Shown piece by piece: positions 7,795 to 17,000 of a DNA stretch of 64,000 nucleotides. Position numbers and translations under genes: made by a program. How positions within the stretch are numbered: position 1 is the first letter of the stretch; every line of letters starts with the position of its first letter. The notes beneath the pieces are model-generated. The model worked only from the letters and a program-made list of their open reading frames with translations. It was not told the origin of the DNA and searched no databases. The stretch spans positions 1 to 64,000 of the forward strand of contig CALMUT010000371.1 of the NCBI GenBank assembly GCA_937872925.1, read 5' to 3'. This DNA is from an uncultured Myxococcales bacterium (GTDB taxonomy: Bacteria; Myxococcota_A; Polyangia; Polyangiales; Polyangiaceae).

Positions 7795-8649
7795 CTAGTG
7801 GTGCAGGGACAGCGCTGCGAGCTTGAGCTTGGCGTCGTTCGCGTGGGAACTTGATGGGAAACGTCGAAGGAACGCCCGCAACGTGTTCTTCGCGTCATTC
7901 CAAGCTTGGATGTCTATTTGGCATTCGGCCAACAAGATCGTCGCTTCGTCCATGACCTCTTTGTCCGCTGACGCTTCGGACAGGGAGAGCAAGATCGGAA
8001 TGGCTTCCCGTTGGCGCGCAAGCTGCTTGTAGGCGCGTGCCAACTGGTAGCGCGCCTGCGGCGAGTGGGCCGCATCCGTCTTGTATTTTAATGACTCACT
8101 CAGCGCTTGGGTGGCTTCGTGCCAGCGGGCTGTGCGCGCATGATCCAGTCCATTTTGGTAGGCAATCAGGGACAGTTCGTTACGGGCGCGGTCCGCGGCG
8201 TTTTCGAATACCGCGCGTTCGGTTCGTGTCAGTGGCAGTTTGGCGACTTCGTCGAAGCCCTCCACAAGTTCGCGGCGTTTGTTGTTGACGATCAGGTCGT
8301 AGTATTCCGCGGCCTGGCGCCCGGCACGGGCCGTTGCTTCCTCACGACTCAGGACGGTCTTGAGCTCTTTGTCCAGTTGCTCAAGCTTCTCTTTGGAGCC
8401 CTTATTCTCGGCACGCACGGAGTCCAGGCGCGCGTCCCACGCCAGCTTCAAGGTGATGAACAGCACGGCGACGGTCACGACGTAGGCGGCGGCACTGTTG
8501 AAGATGATGCGGCGCTCGTAGCCTTGCTGGCGCTTCGCGATGCTCTTGAGGTCCGCAGAGAGCGCGTTGACGAGGTTGTTCGTCTTGATCGTGAGCGCGC
8601 GGCTTTCCACGATCTCGCGCTTGATTTCCTCTAGGTTGTACTCGTCCAT
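7795..8649 (-). CDS. Membrane-anchored TPR protein
   Basis: The 284-residue protein has an acidic, helical N-terminus, one transmembrane helix at about residues 53-70 (SAAAYVVTVAVLFITLKLAW), a coiled-coil region (about 75-115), and a C-terminal TPR-like helical region ending with the YbgF-like motif AFLRRFPSSSHANDAKLKLA. The pattern fits an inner-membrane protein with its repeats outside the cytoplasm or a scaffold role. I chose ATG at 8649; an extension to 8739 exists but is rich in Pro/Arg/Gly and unlikely. It is divergent from efp, with 215 bases between. Function unknown. Confidence 0.7.
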   Translation of the reverse strand: MDEYNLEEIKREIVESRALTIKTNNLVNALSADLKSIAKRQQGYERRIIFNSAAAYVVTVAVLFITLKLAWDARLDSVRAENKGSKEKLEQLDKELKTVLSREEATARAGRQAAEYYDLIVNNKRRELVEGFDEVAKLPLTRTERAVFENAADRARNELSLIAYQNGLDHARTARWHEATQALSESLKYKTDAAHSPQARYQLARAYKQLARQREAIPILLSLSEASADKEVMDEATILLAECQIDIQAWNDAKNTLRAFLRRFPSSSHANDAKLKLAALSLHH

Positions 8650-8799
8650 GGTCACAGGCGTTGCCGCGCCAGGCCCGAAACACTTTCGCGGCGGGCCCCA
8701 CGGCGGGCACAGGATGGCCCGGACCCTCGCGAAAATCACCTGGTTTGGCGTAGAGGCTTGATGGACTGGGCGGACCCCGCTACACGCCTAGCCGCAGCG

Positions 8800-8847
8800 T
8801 GGGCCCGGGAGGCCCATTTCGAACGAGACCGGCCGCGTGGCGGCCGG
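8800..8847 (+). promoter_or_regulatory. Two GC-rich hairpins in the efp leader
   Basis: TGGGCC-N5-GGCCCA (8800-8816) and CCGGCCGC-GTG-GCGGCCGG (8829-8847, 8-bp perfect stem) lie in the efp leader. The second ends 17 bases before the ATG and overlaps the GGAGA that could act as ribosome binding site, so it could affect translation. Chance occurrence in GC-rich DNA is possible. Confidence 0.4.
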
Positions 8848-8864
8848 AGACGGAAAGCGTGAGC

Positions 8865-9431
8865 ATGGACAGCAGCGACATCAAAAAGGGTCTCAAGATC
8901 ATGCAGGACGGCCAGCCGTATGTGGTGATCGACTTCCAGTTCGTGAAACCGGGCAAGGGCCAGGCGTTCACGCGTACCAAGATGAAGAACATGCTGACCG
9001 GCGGCAGCTTGGAGCGAAACATTCGCTCCGGCGAGAAGCTGGAAGCCGCGGACGTTGAAGAACGAGGGCTTACGTTCATCTACCCCGACGGGGAGATGTA
9101 CCACTTCATGAACAACATCAGCGGCGAGCAAGTCGCCGTGCACAAGGATGCCGTGGGCGACGCCGCCGACTTCTTGATCGACGGGTTGGAGTGCCTGGTC
9201 ACCATCTACAAGGGCAACCCCGTCAGTGTGGCGCTGCCGCCGCACATCATCGTGCAAATCGTGGAAACGGAGCCGGGCATCAAGGGTGACACGGCCACGA
9301 ACGTGACCAAACCTGCGAAGATCTCTTCGGGAGCCACCGTTGGCGTGCCGCTCTTCATCACCGAAGGTGAGTGGATCAAGGTCGACACCCGCACGGCTAC
9401 GTATCTCGAGCGCGCCAAAGCGCCGTCCTGA
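8865..9431 (+). CDS. efp: Translation elongation factor P
   Basis: EF-P binds ribosomes stalled at polyproline stretches, enters between the E and P sites, and stimulates peptide bond formation. The 188-residue protein has the normal length and the three beta-barrel domains expected. The conserved loop PGKGQA carries Lys31, the position that is beta-lysylated, rhamnosylated (Arg version) or hydroxypentylated in other bacteria. Here it is Lys, which points to the lysine type, but no epmA or epmB is in the window. The ATG at 8865 gives the usual start; an in-frame GTG at 8859 is also possible. Polyproline stretches occur in several proteins of this window, such as DnaX and GspD. Confidence 0.95.
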   Translation: MDSSDIKKGLKIMQDGQPYVVIDFQFVKPGKGQAFTRTKMKNMLTGGSLERNIRSGEKLEAADVEERGLTFIYPDGEMYHFMNNISGEQVAVHKDAVGDAADFLIDGLECLVTIYKGNPVSVALPPHIIVQIVETEPGIKGDTATNVTKPAKISSGATVGVPLFITEGEWIKVDTRTATYLERAKAPS

Positions 9432-9443
9432 GCGGACGGGCAC

Positions 9444-9511
9444 CTTCGAGAGCAGTGGCCACTTCAAGAGCAGTGGCCACTTCGAGCCCAGTGGCTACTT
9501 CGAGAGCAGCA
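9444..9511. repeat. Tandem 18-bp repeat after efp
   Basis: About 3.7 copies of an 18-base unit (9444-9461, 9462-9479, 9480-9497, then a partial copy) share CTTCGAGAGCAGTGGCCA with a few changes. The array runs from just after the efp stop into the end of the convergent lipoprotein gene. It may be a minisatellite or a transcript 3' end element. It shares the TTCGAG core with the 13-bp array at 76-127. Confidence 0.75.
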
Positions 9512-11318
9512 GCACGCGTCCCGCGGCCGTCGTGCATGCGACTTGGCTGGCACTGTCGTTGACGGTGCAGCCGACGCCGCTGTGTTGGCCAAGCTCGTCG
9601 GCCTGCCACAATTCGGTGCCGGTCAGGCTGTGCACCAAGATGCCGAGGTGGGTTGTCGCTGCCAGGTATTTGCCGTTTGGCGAACGGGGCGTGCCGGGCG
9701 GCTGCGGTCGCAAACTTGCTTCCGCGAAACTTTGCTCAGGCCCGACCCAGGTGGCACCCAGTAGGAGCAGGGGTGCATCCGCTTTCAATCCGAGGGCGAC
9801 GGCTGCCGGGGGGACGAAACTCGCGTTGGGCCGGCAGCTCCCGGGCCTGGGCGCGAGCAAGGGTGTGGCGATCGTCTCCATGCCGCCGCCTTTTTTAGCG
9901 AAATGGAGGCTGACACTGGGTTGGTCGCAGGAATAGGCCACGTTGCTGAGTACGGCGCCGTCACTGCGTGCAATGTCTCGGGACCAGCCAGCGCTCGGAG
10001 CAGCGTCGGCTTCCAGCGCAACGGGCACACCGTCCGCGCCCAGTTGCCGCTGTCCCTCGGTCGAAAGTACCCAGAGTTTTCCGTCGGAGTCGAAGTTGAC
10101 GGCCAAAAGCCCCGGGGTGGCACTGCTCGGGACTTGGATCTTCGCGGTCTGGATCTTGGGCTGGACCACGCTCACGGCGGCAAGCAGCTTCTTCTCGATA
10201 GCCGAAGCCGCTTTGGCCGAGGGTGCGGCCACGTACCAATAGGAGCGGTCGGATGCCGCGAACGCCTCCAAGGTGTCTTTCGCCGTCAGAGCTGCCGTGA
10301 CCTCGGTGGTTGCAATGTCGTCAAGCAGCGGCTGCAGCTTGCCGCAGCTCAGCTCCGTGCCCTCTTCGGATAGCAGCCGCGCGACGCCACCCTCGGCGCA
10401 CGCCGTGACGATGAGTAGCCGTAGTGCTGCGATGTCCTGCGCTGCACTGGCCGCAGTCTTGGCGCGTCTGGCTGCGTAGCGAGCACGCCCGGCCGCGGCC
10501 GTGAACGAAGCGAGGGGCTGGGTGACGTCTCGGGCGGCACCTGAGGCGCGGTCGAGCCAAACAAACTGCGCGCGCTGCGTGCGCGTCGCGAACTGCACAC
10601 TGAGTTGCAGTGCGAGGTCGTCCCGGCCGTCTGCATCACGATCCGCCGAGTCGACCTGTACCGAAAGGGGCGCATTGGCGCCGGGATCCACGATGCGCAG
10701 AGAAGCGACCACGGGGGCGGCGCGGGTGGGGGCGAGCACCGTCAGCGAGCGTGTTGGGGCGCGGGCTAGCAGTGGGACGGAGCACTTGGCCCGTACGTCC
10801 AGGGTTGCGGTCGTCTTTCCGGTCACCGCCAGTTCGGGCTGCAGCGCGCAACCCGGTCCCGAGGGAACGTATCCGGGCAAGGTGAAGAGCCGCACGGTCT
10901 GTCCCGAGGCGTCGATGCGATATAGCTCGCCAGGCGCGGCGCCGGCGGTTGCCGGAAGCGTCCAAACCAGGGCTTCGGACTCGCCGTTGCCGTCGAAGTC
11001 GTGCAGTAGCCCACGCTCAATCAGTCGCCCTTTGGGCGCCGTGAGGTTTCGCCCTTCCAGACGCCAGCGGGCAGCGGGCGGTCGCGCGACCAGCGCTAGC
11101 TTTCGGGTCAGCGTGCCCGGGGCCGCGCCATCGGTCTGGTGGCCGCTCCCGACCGGCAGCGGCTCTTGCGCCGAGCCTGCCGGCGCGACGGAGGCAACGC
11201 CAAAGGGGGTGTAGGGTTTGTCTTCACGCTGGCAGCCTTCGCAGCCGGCGAGATTGGCGGCCAGGATGGCCAGCGTCATGAAGCGGACGCTGCTGCTGGT
11301 TGCCGCCACGCGCCTCAC
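9495..11318 (-). CDS. Large lipoprotein with VCBS/FG-GAP-like segments
   Basis: The 607-residue protein starts with GTG at 11318, overlapping the crt stop by four bases. A signal peptide ends LAANLAGC, with Cys26 as lipidated residue, followed by another Cys cluster. Segments HDFDGNGESEALV and DSADRDADGRDDLALQ have the Asp-rich calcium-binding look of FG-GAP/VCBS beta-propeller repeats; another near the C-terminus (FDSDGKLWVL) is similar. This suggests a surface or periplasmic propeller-like protein. Function is unknown. The end of the gene is spanned by the 18-bp repeat. Confidence 0.7.
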   Translation of the reverse strand: MRRVAATSSSVRFMTLAILAANLAGCEGCQREDKPYTPFGVASVAPAGSAQEPLPVGSGHQTDGAAPGTLTRKLALVARPPAARWRLEGRNLTAPKGRLIERGLLHDFDGNGESEALVWTLPATAGAAPGELYRIDASGQTVRLFTLPGYVPSGPGCALQPELAVTGKTTATLDVRAKCSVPLLARAPTRSLTVLAPTRAAPVVASLRIVDPGANAPLSVQVDSADRDADGRDDLALQLSVQFATRTQRAQFVWLDRASGAARDVTQPLASFTAAAGRARYAARRAKTAASAAQDIAALRLLIVTACAEGGVARLLSEEGTELSCGKLQPLLDDIATTEVTAALTAKDTLEAFAASDRSYWYVAAPSAKAASAIEKKLLAAVSVVQPKIQTAKIQVPSSATPGLLAVNFDSDGKLWVLSTEGQRQLGADGVPVALEADAAPSAGWSRDIARSDGAVLSNVAYSCDQPSVSLHFAKKGGGMETIATPLLAPRPGSCRPNASFVPPAAVALGLKADAPLLLLGATWVGPEQSFAEASLRPQPPGTPRSPNGKYLAATTHLGILVHSLTGTELWQADELGQHSGVGCTVNDSASQVACTTAAGRVLLLSK

Positions 11319-12091
11319 TTGCCCAGGAATTTTGCAGGGCGTTTATCCACGAATGCCTGGGTCCCTTCGCGCATATCTTCACTGCCGAAGAGTGCGCTGA
11401 AGGCGCTGGCTTCCAGCTCGTTGGCAACCACGAGGTCCGAGTCCGCTGCGCGCGCCATGACCCGCTTGCTGGCCGCGACGGCCAGTGGCGCCTTTTGGGC
11501 GATCTTCTCAGCAATGCCCCGCACGTGGCTGATGAGATCTGCTTGGGGAATGACTCCGTTGATCAAGCCGATCTTCTCCGCTTCCGGCGCCTTGATGGTG
11601 TCGCCGGTGTAGACGAGCTCCCGCGCTTTTCCGAGGCCCACGCGTCGCGCCAGACGTTGCGTGCCGCCAAAGCCTGGCATCAAGCCGAGGTTCACTTCGG
11701 GCTGGCCGAAACGCGCGTTGTCCGAGGCGTAGATGAAGTCGCATGCAAGGGCGAGCTCACAGCCACCGCCAAGGGCGAAGCCGTTGACCGCCGCGATGAC
11801 AGGGCAGGGCGCCAGTTCGATGGCGTAGCCAAGAGCGTGCCCTGCGTCGGAAAAGGCCTTCGCCTCCGCAGTCGTCAAGTCTGACATTTCCTTGATGTCC
11901 GCGCCGGCAACGAACGCCTTGTCCCCGGCGCCGGTTAGAATGGCAGCGCGCGCGCCGTTCTTCGTCAGGGTGCCGAAGGCCGCGGTGAGCTCCGCCACCA
12001 CCTTGCGTGACAGTGCGTTCAGCTTGTCCGGCCGGTTGACGGTGACCGTGACGATGCTGTCTTTTTGGTCATAGAGGATGGTTTCGTACAT
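11315..12091 (-). CDS. crt: Enoyl-CoA hydratase (crotonase family)
   Basis: The 258-residue protein hydrates trans-2-enoyl-CoA to 3-hydroxyacyl-CoA in fatty acid oxidation or butanoate-type metabolism. The crotonase signature is intact: oxyanion-hole segments AGADI and NGFALGGGCELALACD, and catalytic Glu112 and Glu132 (FGQPEVNLGLMPGFGGTQRL has the second). Length is normal. It directly follows hbd on the minus strand (21-base gap, AGGAAG Shine-Dalgarno), so the two successive steps of beta-oxidation are encoded together. Short-chain (crotonyl-CoA) specificity is likely from the pairing with hbd but not proved. Confidence 0.92.
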   Translation of the reverse strand: MYETILYDQKDSIVTVTVNRPDKLNALSRKVVAELTAAFGTLTKNGARAAILTGAGDKAFVAGADIKEMSDLTTAEAKAFSDAGHALGYAIELAPCPVIAAVNGFALGGGCELALACDFIYASDNARFGQPEVNLGLMPGFGGTQRLARRVGLGKARELVYTGDTIKAPEAEKIGLINGVIPQADLISHVRGIAEKIAQKAPLAVAASKRVMARAADSDLVVANELEASAFSALFGSEDMREGTQAFVDKRPAKFLGK

Positions 12092-12112
12092 GTTTCGGGT
12101 GCTTCCTGAAGT

Positions 12113-13009
12113 TCAACGCTCGAAGGCGCGTCCGACTTTCTGACCTTTGTCGTCATAGACGTAAAACCCGCGCCCCACCTTGCGTCCGTACCAGCCCGCG
12201 GCCACCAGGTTGCGCAGAAGCGTGGCCGGCCGGTACTTGTCATCGCCGAACTCGCGGTGCAGCACCTCGGCGATAAAGAGCAGCGTGTCCAGACCGATCA
12301 AGTCGGCGAGCTCCAGGGGGCCCATGGGGTGGTTCAGGCCAAGCTTCGCTCCCAGATCGATGTCTTCGGGCGTTCCCAGACCTTCCTGCAGCGCGAAACA
12401 CGCCTCGTTCAGGAATGGCACCAGCATTCGGTTCACTACGAATCCGGGTTGGTCCTTGCTGGTGATGACGGTCTTGCCCAGCTTTTCGGCCAGGCCGCGG
12501 ATGGTCGCTGTCGTTTCGTCGCTGGTCTGCACCCCGCGTACCAGCTCCACGAGTTTCATAAGCGGCACCGGATTCATGAAGTGCATGCCAATCACCGAGT
12601 CAGGGCGCTTGGTCTTGCCGGCGAGGCGCGTGATCGAGATGCTCGACGTGTTCGAGGCCAAGATGGCCGAAGGCTTCATGCGCTCGTCTGCGCTCACGAA
12701 GAGCGCAGTCTTGACTTCCAGATTTTCGGTTGCGGCCTCGACCACCAGGTCGGCGGATTCGATGGCCTCGCTGCCGCCAACGGGTCGGATCAGCTCCAAG
12801 GCTTGGTCGCGCTGCTCCGCGGGGAGCTTTCCCTTGTCGACTTGCTTGCCGAGGATCTTGGCGATTTTGGCTTTGCCGCGTTGGGCTTGCTCGGCGCTGG
12901 CGTCTCCCAACAGCACTTCGAAGCCCTTTTGAGCGCAGACTTGGGCAATCCCGCCCCCCATCTGTCCGGCCCCGATCACGAAAATGGTGCGAATGTCGTC
13001 GGCTGTCAT
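12113..13009 (-). CDS. hbd: 3-hydroxyacyl-CoA (3-hydroxybutyryl-CoA) dehydrogenase
   Basis: The 298-residue protein oxidises (S)-3-hydroxyacyl-CoA with NAD. The Rossmann motif VIGAGQMGGGIAQ is at residues 11-23, and the catalytic histidine is His143 in GMHFMNPVPLMKLVE. The C-terminal substrate domain includes GLNHPMGPLELADLIGLD and a conserved GRGFYVYDD near the end. ATG at 13009 is preferred over a TTG at 13045 because it puts the Rossmann motif at the usual distance. It heads a unit hbd-crt-lipoprotein and is divergent from a TPR lipoprotein 91 bases away. This is the short monofunctional form, not the FadB fusion. Confidence 0.93.
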   Translation of the reverse strand: MTADDIRTIFVIGAGQMGGGIAQVCAQKGFEVLLGDASAEQAQRGKAKIAKILGKQVDKGKLPAEQRDQALELIRPVGGSEAIESADLVVEAATENLEVKTALFVSADERMKPSAILASNTSSISITRLAGKTKRPDSVIGMHFMNPVPLMKLVELVRGVQTSDETTATIRGLAEKLGKTVITSKDQPGFVVNRMLVPFLNEACFALQEGLGTPEDIDLGAKLGLNHPMGPLELADLIGLDTLLFIAEVLHREFGDDKYRPATLLRNLVAAGWYGRKVGRGFYVYDDKGQKVGRAFER

Positions 13010-13088
13010 CGGAGGTCGAGTAGTCCCGGGCCCGGCGGCGTGCAAGCCACTGCCGCAGTCGCGGTTTTTCCCCGCGGCCCGTTCGCGC

Positions 13089-13094
13089 TAGTTT
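13089..13094 (+). promoter_or_regulatory. Possible -10 element for the TPR lipoprotein gene
   Basis: TAGTTT lies six bases before the GTG at 13101, and no Shine-Dalgarno is seen there. It fits a TANNNT -10 hexamer of a leaderless transcript. The -35 region is poor. Confidence 0.3.
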
Positions 13095-13100
13095 CGCCCG

Positions 13101-13964
13101 GTGAACCTCGTGCGTCGCGTCATCCTCATTGCCAGCCTGTCCCTGGGCCTCGCGGCGTGTGGCACGCAGCCGCGCGCCGAACAGCGCGCCGCCATGCTCG
13201 CCGAAAAAGGCCGGCTGGAAGAGGCAGAAGCGGTATTGCGCAAGCACCTTGAGTCCCACCCGAACGACCACGCGGCGCACCGACAGTTGATCCGCACCTT
13301 GGCTCTGACTGGCCGGCTCGATCGCGTTCGGGCGGAGATCGCCGTATTGGAGCAACGCGTCGGCCCGACGGATCCCAGTCCTTTGATCGAGCTGGGTCAT
13401 GCCCTCGAGCTGGCGCACCAATACGACGAAGCGCTGGAGGCCTATGATCGCGCTAGCGCGCGTGCGCCCAAGGATCCCCTTGGCCCGCGCACTGGGGGCA
13501 TGCGGGCGGCGCGCTGGGGGGAAGCGAAACTAGCCAAGCCCCGGCTGGAAGAGGCGCTGCGCCGCGATCCTAGGGACGCAAAACTGTGGCACGCGCTCGG
13601 TTTGGTTCGATTGCGGCTGGGGGACGTGAAAGGCGCCAAGCAGGCGTATCGCTCGGGGCTGACCAGCGACCCCGCGGCACTGGACAATCGCATTGGCCTC
13701 GCCACCGCTGCGCTGATGGAACGCGACGACGAAGCCGCCCTCGCGCAGTACGCGGCGATCTTGCGGGCGCGGCCCCGCTTCGCGGATGCACATTTGGGGC
13801 GCGCCTACGCGCTGTTGCGCCTGGGACGATTGGACGAGGCCGAGGCGGCGATCCTGGCTGCCGAAAAGGGCGGCGCGGCCCCGGGGGTGATCCGGCGCCA
13901 ACGTTCACTGCTCGCTCGGCTGAAAACTCGCAGGCAAGCCCCGGAAGAGCAGAAAAATCGCTGA
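13101..13964 (+). CDS. TPR lipoprotein
   Basis: The 287-residue protein begins with a signal peptide ending LGLAAC (Cys20 lipidated). Mature sequence consists of helical TPR units: about residues 24-60 (AEKGRLEEAEAVLRKHLESHPND), 90-125, 126-190 and 205-260, each with the A-x3-Y-x4-A-x2-P type spacing. TPRs of this kind usually mediate protein assembly. It is probably outer-membrane attached. It lies directly upstream of the giant TPR gene, with a promoter candidate in between, so the two may be related in function. GTG start at 13101 gives the intact signal peptide. Confidence 0.75.
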   Translation: MNLVRRVILIASLSLGLAACGTQPRAEQRAAMLAEKGRLEEAEAVLRKHLESHPNDHAAHRQLIRTLALTGRLDRVRAEIAVLEQRVGPTDPSPLIELGHALELAHQYDEALEAYDRASARAPKDPLGPRTGGMRAARWGEAKLAKPRLEEALRRDPRDAKLWHALGLVRLRLGDVKGAKQAYRSGLTSDPAALDNRIGLATAALMERDDEAALAQYAAILRARPRFADAHLGRAYALLRLGRLDEAEAAILAAEKGGAAPGVIRRQRSLLARLKTRRQAPEEQKNR

Positions 13965-13974
13965 TTTACAAGGC

Positions 13975-14003
13975 TTGTCACCCTCCGGCGCGCGGCGTAG
14001 TGT
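13975..14003 (+). promoter_or_regulatory. Candidate sigma-70 promoter for the giant TPR gene
   Basis: TTGTCA (13975-13980), a 17-base spacer and TAGTGT (13998-14003) give a reasonable -35/-10 pair. Transcription would begin near 14010, leaving a leader of about 55 bases to the ATG at 14064. The -10 is only a partial match. Confidence 0.35.
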
Positions 14004-14063
14004 CTGAGCCCCTTGCGCCGGCATGGGGCGCTCCCGCACCGCCGGCGGACACGGACGGGACCC

Positions 14064-17000
14064 ATGCATTCTGAGACGATCCGCACGGCTTTAGGGCAGC
14101 TCCAGGACGACCCCGACGCAACCGCTGCTTGGGAGGCGATGGCCTCCGCAGTGGTCGCAGACGACCGCGATCTTGAGAGCGAGGAACTGCTGAAGCTTCT
14201 GGCTTCAGCGCGGGGACAGCACGCCGATCGCGGCGAAGTGACCGCCGTCGGTCGCTTGCTCGAGCTCGAGACGCTTGCCGCCAAGGGCACAGAGCCCGAG
14301 GCGGACCTGCTTCGGGAACGGGCGCGCGTATTGCGTGAGGACCTGCTGGACGACGCTGCAGCGCGACCGGTTCTTGAGCGCCTGCTGGAGGTGGTCCCTG
14401 GGGACTCCCGAGCCAGTGAAGTGCTGGAGGAAGCCGAGACCAAGCGCCAGAAGTGGAAGGACCTGGTCTCGACCTACGCAGGCGAGGCGGAGCAAGCCCC
14501 CGACGACGTTTACAAGAGTTCGATGTTGATGCGCGCTGCCGAAATGGAACTGCGCTTCGGCGCGGACGCCGTCGAGCCCAGTGCAGTGCTCGAAAAGCTT
14601 GAACAAGCGGTCCGGTTGGACCCGAGCAACGTGCGCGCGGGTCGCATGTTGGAATTGGTCTATGGCCGCGCGGAGCGCTGGGACGATGTGGCTCCGGTGC
14701 TGGAGCGCCTGGCCGATCGCGCCGAGACGGCGACGGATCGCGTCGCCTCTGGCACGCGGCTGGCCCGCCTATACCGCAGCAAACACGGCGACGAGCAGCG
14801 GGCGGCGCGGGCCTATGAGCGCGTGCTGAAAGATCGAGCCGACCATCGCGAATCGATGGCGTTTCTGGCCGAGTACTACGAGCGCGAACAGCGCTGGGAC
14901 GATCTGGTCGCGCTGTACGATCGGGACCTGAAGAGCAAGGACCTGACCAGCCCCGAGCGTCTCGGCGACATGCTGCAGATCGCGATGCTGTATTGGAAGC
15001 GCGCTTCCCGGCCTAAAGACGCCGAGGCCTGGTTCGAGCGCATCGCCAAGATTGAGCCGACCCACCCGGGCATGTTGGGGTTTTATCGAGAGTACGCTTC
15101 CGAGCTCGGCCAAGAAGGGCGGCTGATCGAAGTTCTGCAGAACGCTCAGCGCTCCATGAAGGATGGCCCCGACAAGACGGAGCTGTCCTCGGAGATTGCC
15201 CACTTGATGGAGGGCCAGGCCGATGCCCAAAAGGCCATCGAGCAGTTCAAGGGCGTGCTGCGACAGGATCCCGACAACGTCGACGCGCGGGATGCGCTGA
15301 AGCGCCTCTATAAGCAGACCCAGGGCTACAACGCCTTGGTTGAGTTGCTGCGGCAACAGCTCGAGCGAGTGGACGCCAGCGAATATGCATCGCGCCTTGC
15401 CATCTTGCGTGAAGTCGCGGCCGTGTATCGGCAATACATCAAGAGCGACACTGCTCTGGTCTCCGTTCTCAATCAGATTGTTCAACTCGACGAGAAGCTT
15501 GACGAACACGACGTCGCGGAAGTGCGGGAGTTGGTTCAGCTTTACGAAAAGCTCGGCCGTTGGCGAGATCTGCTCACCAACCAACTGCGGCTTGCCGACA
15601 TCTGCCCCGATGCGGAGGAAAAGAAGGAGCTGTACCGCAGCGCCGCGCGGCGTTGGCTGGAGCAGTTTTCCAACGTTCAGAACGCCACTGAGGCCTACGA
15701 GGCGCTCTTGGCCGTCGATGGCACGGACCGGGAAGCCCGTGAGCGGCTCCACGAGCTGTATCGCAAGCGTCGAGCCTGGCCCTCCCTGTACGAGCTCTAC
15801 GAAAGTGAGCTTGCCGGGCTAGAGGGCGCAGCGGCGATCCCGATCTTGAAAGAGATGGCGCAGCTGGCTGCGGAGCGTCTCGGCAAAGCCGCAGACGCGG
15901 TCCAGCTATATCGGCGCATCCTGGAGCTCGATCCAGGCCGTAGCGACGTACTGGACGCTCTGGAGCGCCACGCAGAACGCACCAAAGACTGGGCCACCCT
16001 GGCGGAGGTTTTGGAACGCCGCGTCCAGCACGCAGACGATGACGAGGCGGGCTTGGCGGGACTGATCCGTCTGGGTGGCGTCTACGCGGACCAACTCAAG
16101 GATCCCGTCAACGCAACGAAGACCTGGCGCCGCGTGCTCGAACTCTCCCCGGGGCATCACCGCGCGCTGCGCGTGCTGCGAGAATCCTACCTGGAAACGG
16201 GCGATCTGGAAGGCCTCGAAGAACTGTACGGCTCCCAGGGTGACTGGGAAGGTCTTGCGGAAGTACTGAGCAACGCGGCGGACCGCACCAAGGACGATCA
16301 AGCAAAGATCGAAATGTCCTATCGCGGGGCGGCGGTCTACGAAGAACGGCTGAATGAGCCCGAGCGCGCGTTTCGTTCCTACGAGCGCATTCTCGCGACG
16401 GACCCCAACGACGTGCGCGCCGCACGCAAGCTGATCCCGCTGTACGAGAACGACGAAAAGTGGGCACGCCTCCCGGCGCTATACGAGCTATTGGCGGCGT
16501 CCGCGGAAGGTGGCGAGCAGGTCGACATCTACTGCAAGATCATCGAAATCACGTCGGGGCGCCTTTCGGATCGCAAGGCGGCGGCGGGTTATGCCGAGCG
16601 GGTCTACGGCCTGGCGCCAGAGCGCCCGGATGTGCTGCGGTTGTTCGAAGAGACAGCCCGTGCCGCCGGGGCTTTCGCGCCCTTTGTTTCCGCCTTGGAG
16701 GCGCGTCTGGCGAAGCTTTCTGCCGCTCCGCCGACGGACGAAGCGCCTCCGTCCAAAAAGAAGAAGGGCAAGAAGAAAGCGGCGGAGGTTCCGGCTGTCA
16801 GCGGCGGCGGGGACGAACAGCGCCGGCTGGAATTGATGTTGGCGCGTGCGTACCAGGACGATCTCGATCGCACAGACGATGCCGTCGCTGTCTACCGGCG
16901 TCTGCTGGATCGTGACGCACGGGATGCCGACGCGGCCGAAGCCTTCGAGCAGCTATTGCGCAAGAACGATCGCAAGGACGACCTGCGTTGGTTGCTCGAC

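Noticed and set aside
14769-15752. Minus-strand open frame inside the giant TPR gene
   Set aside because: High GC content produces long antisense frames; this one has no family features and no start signal.
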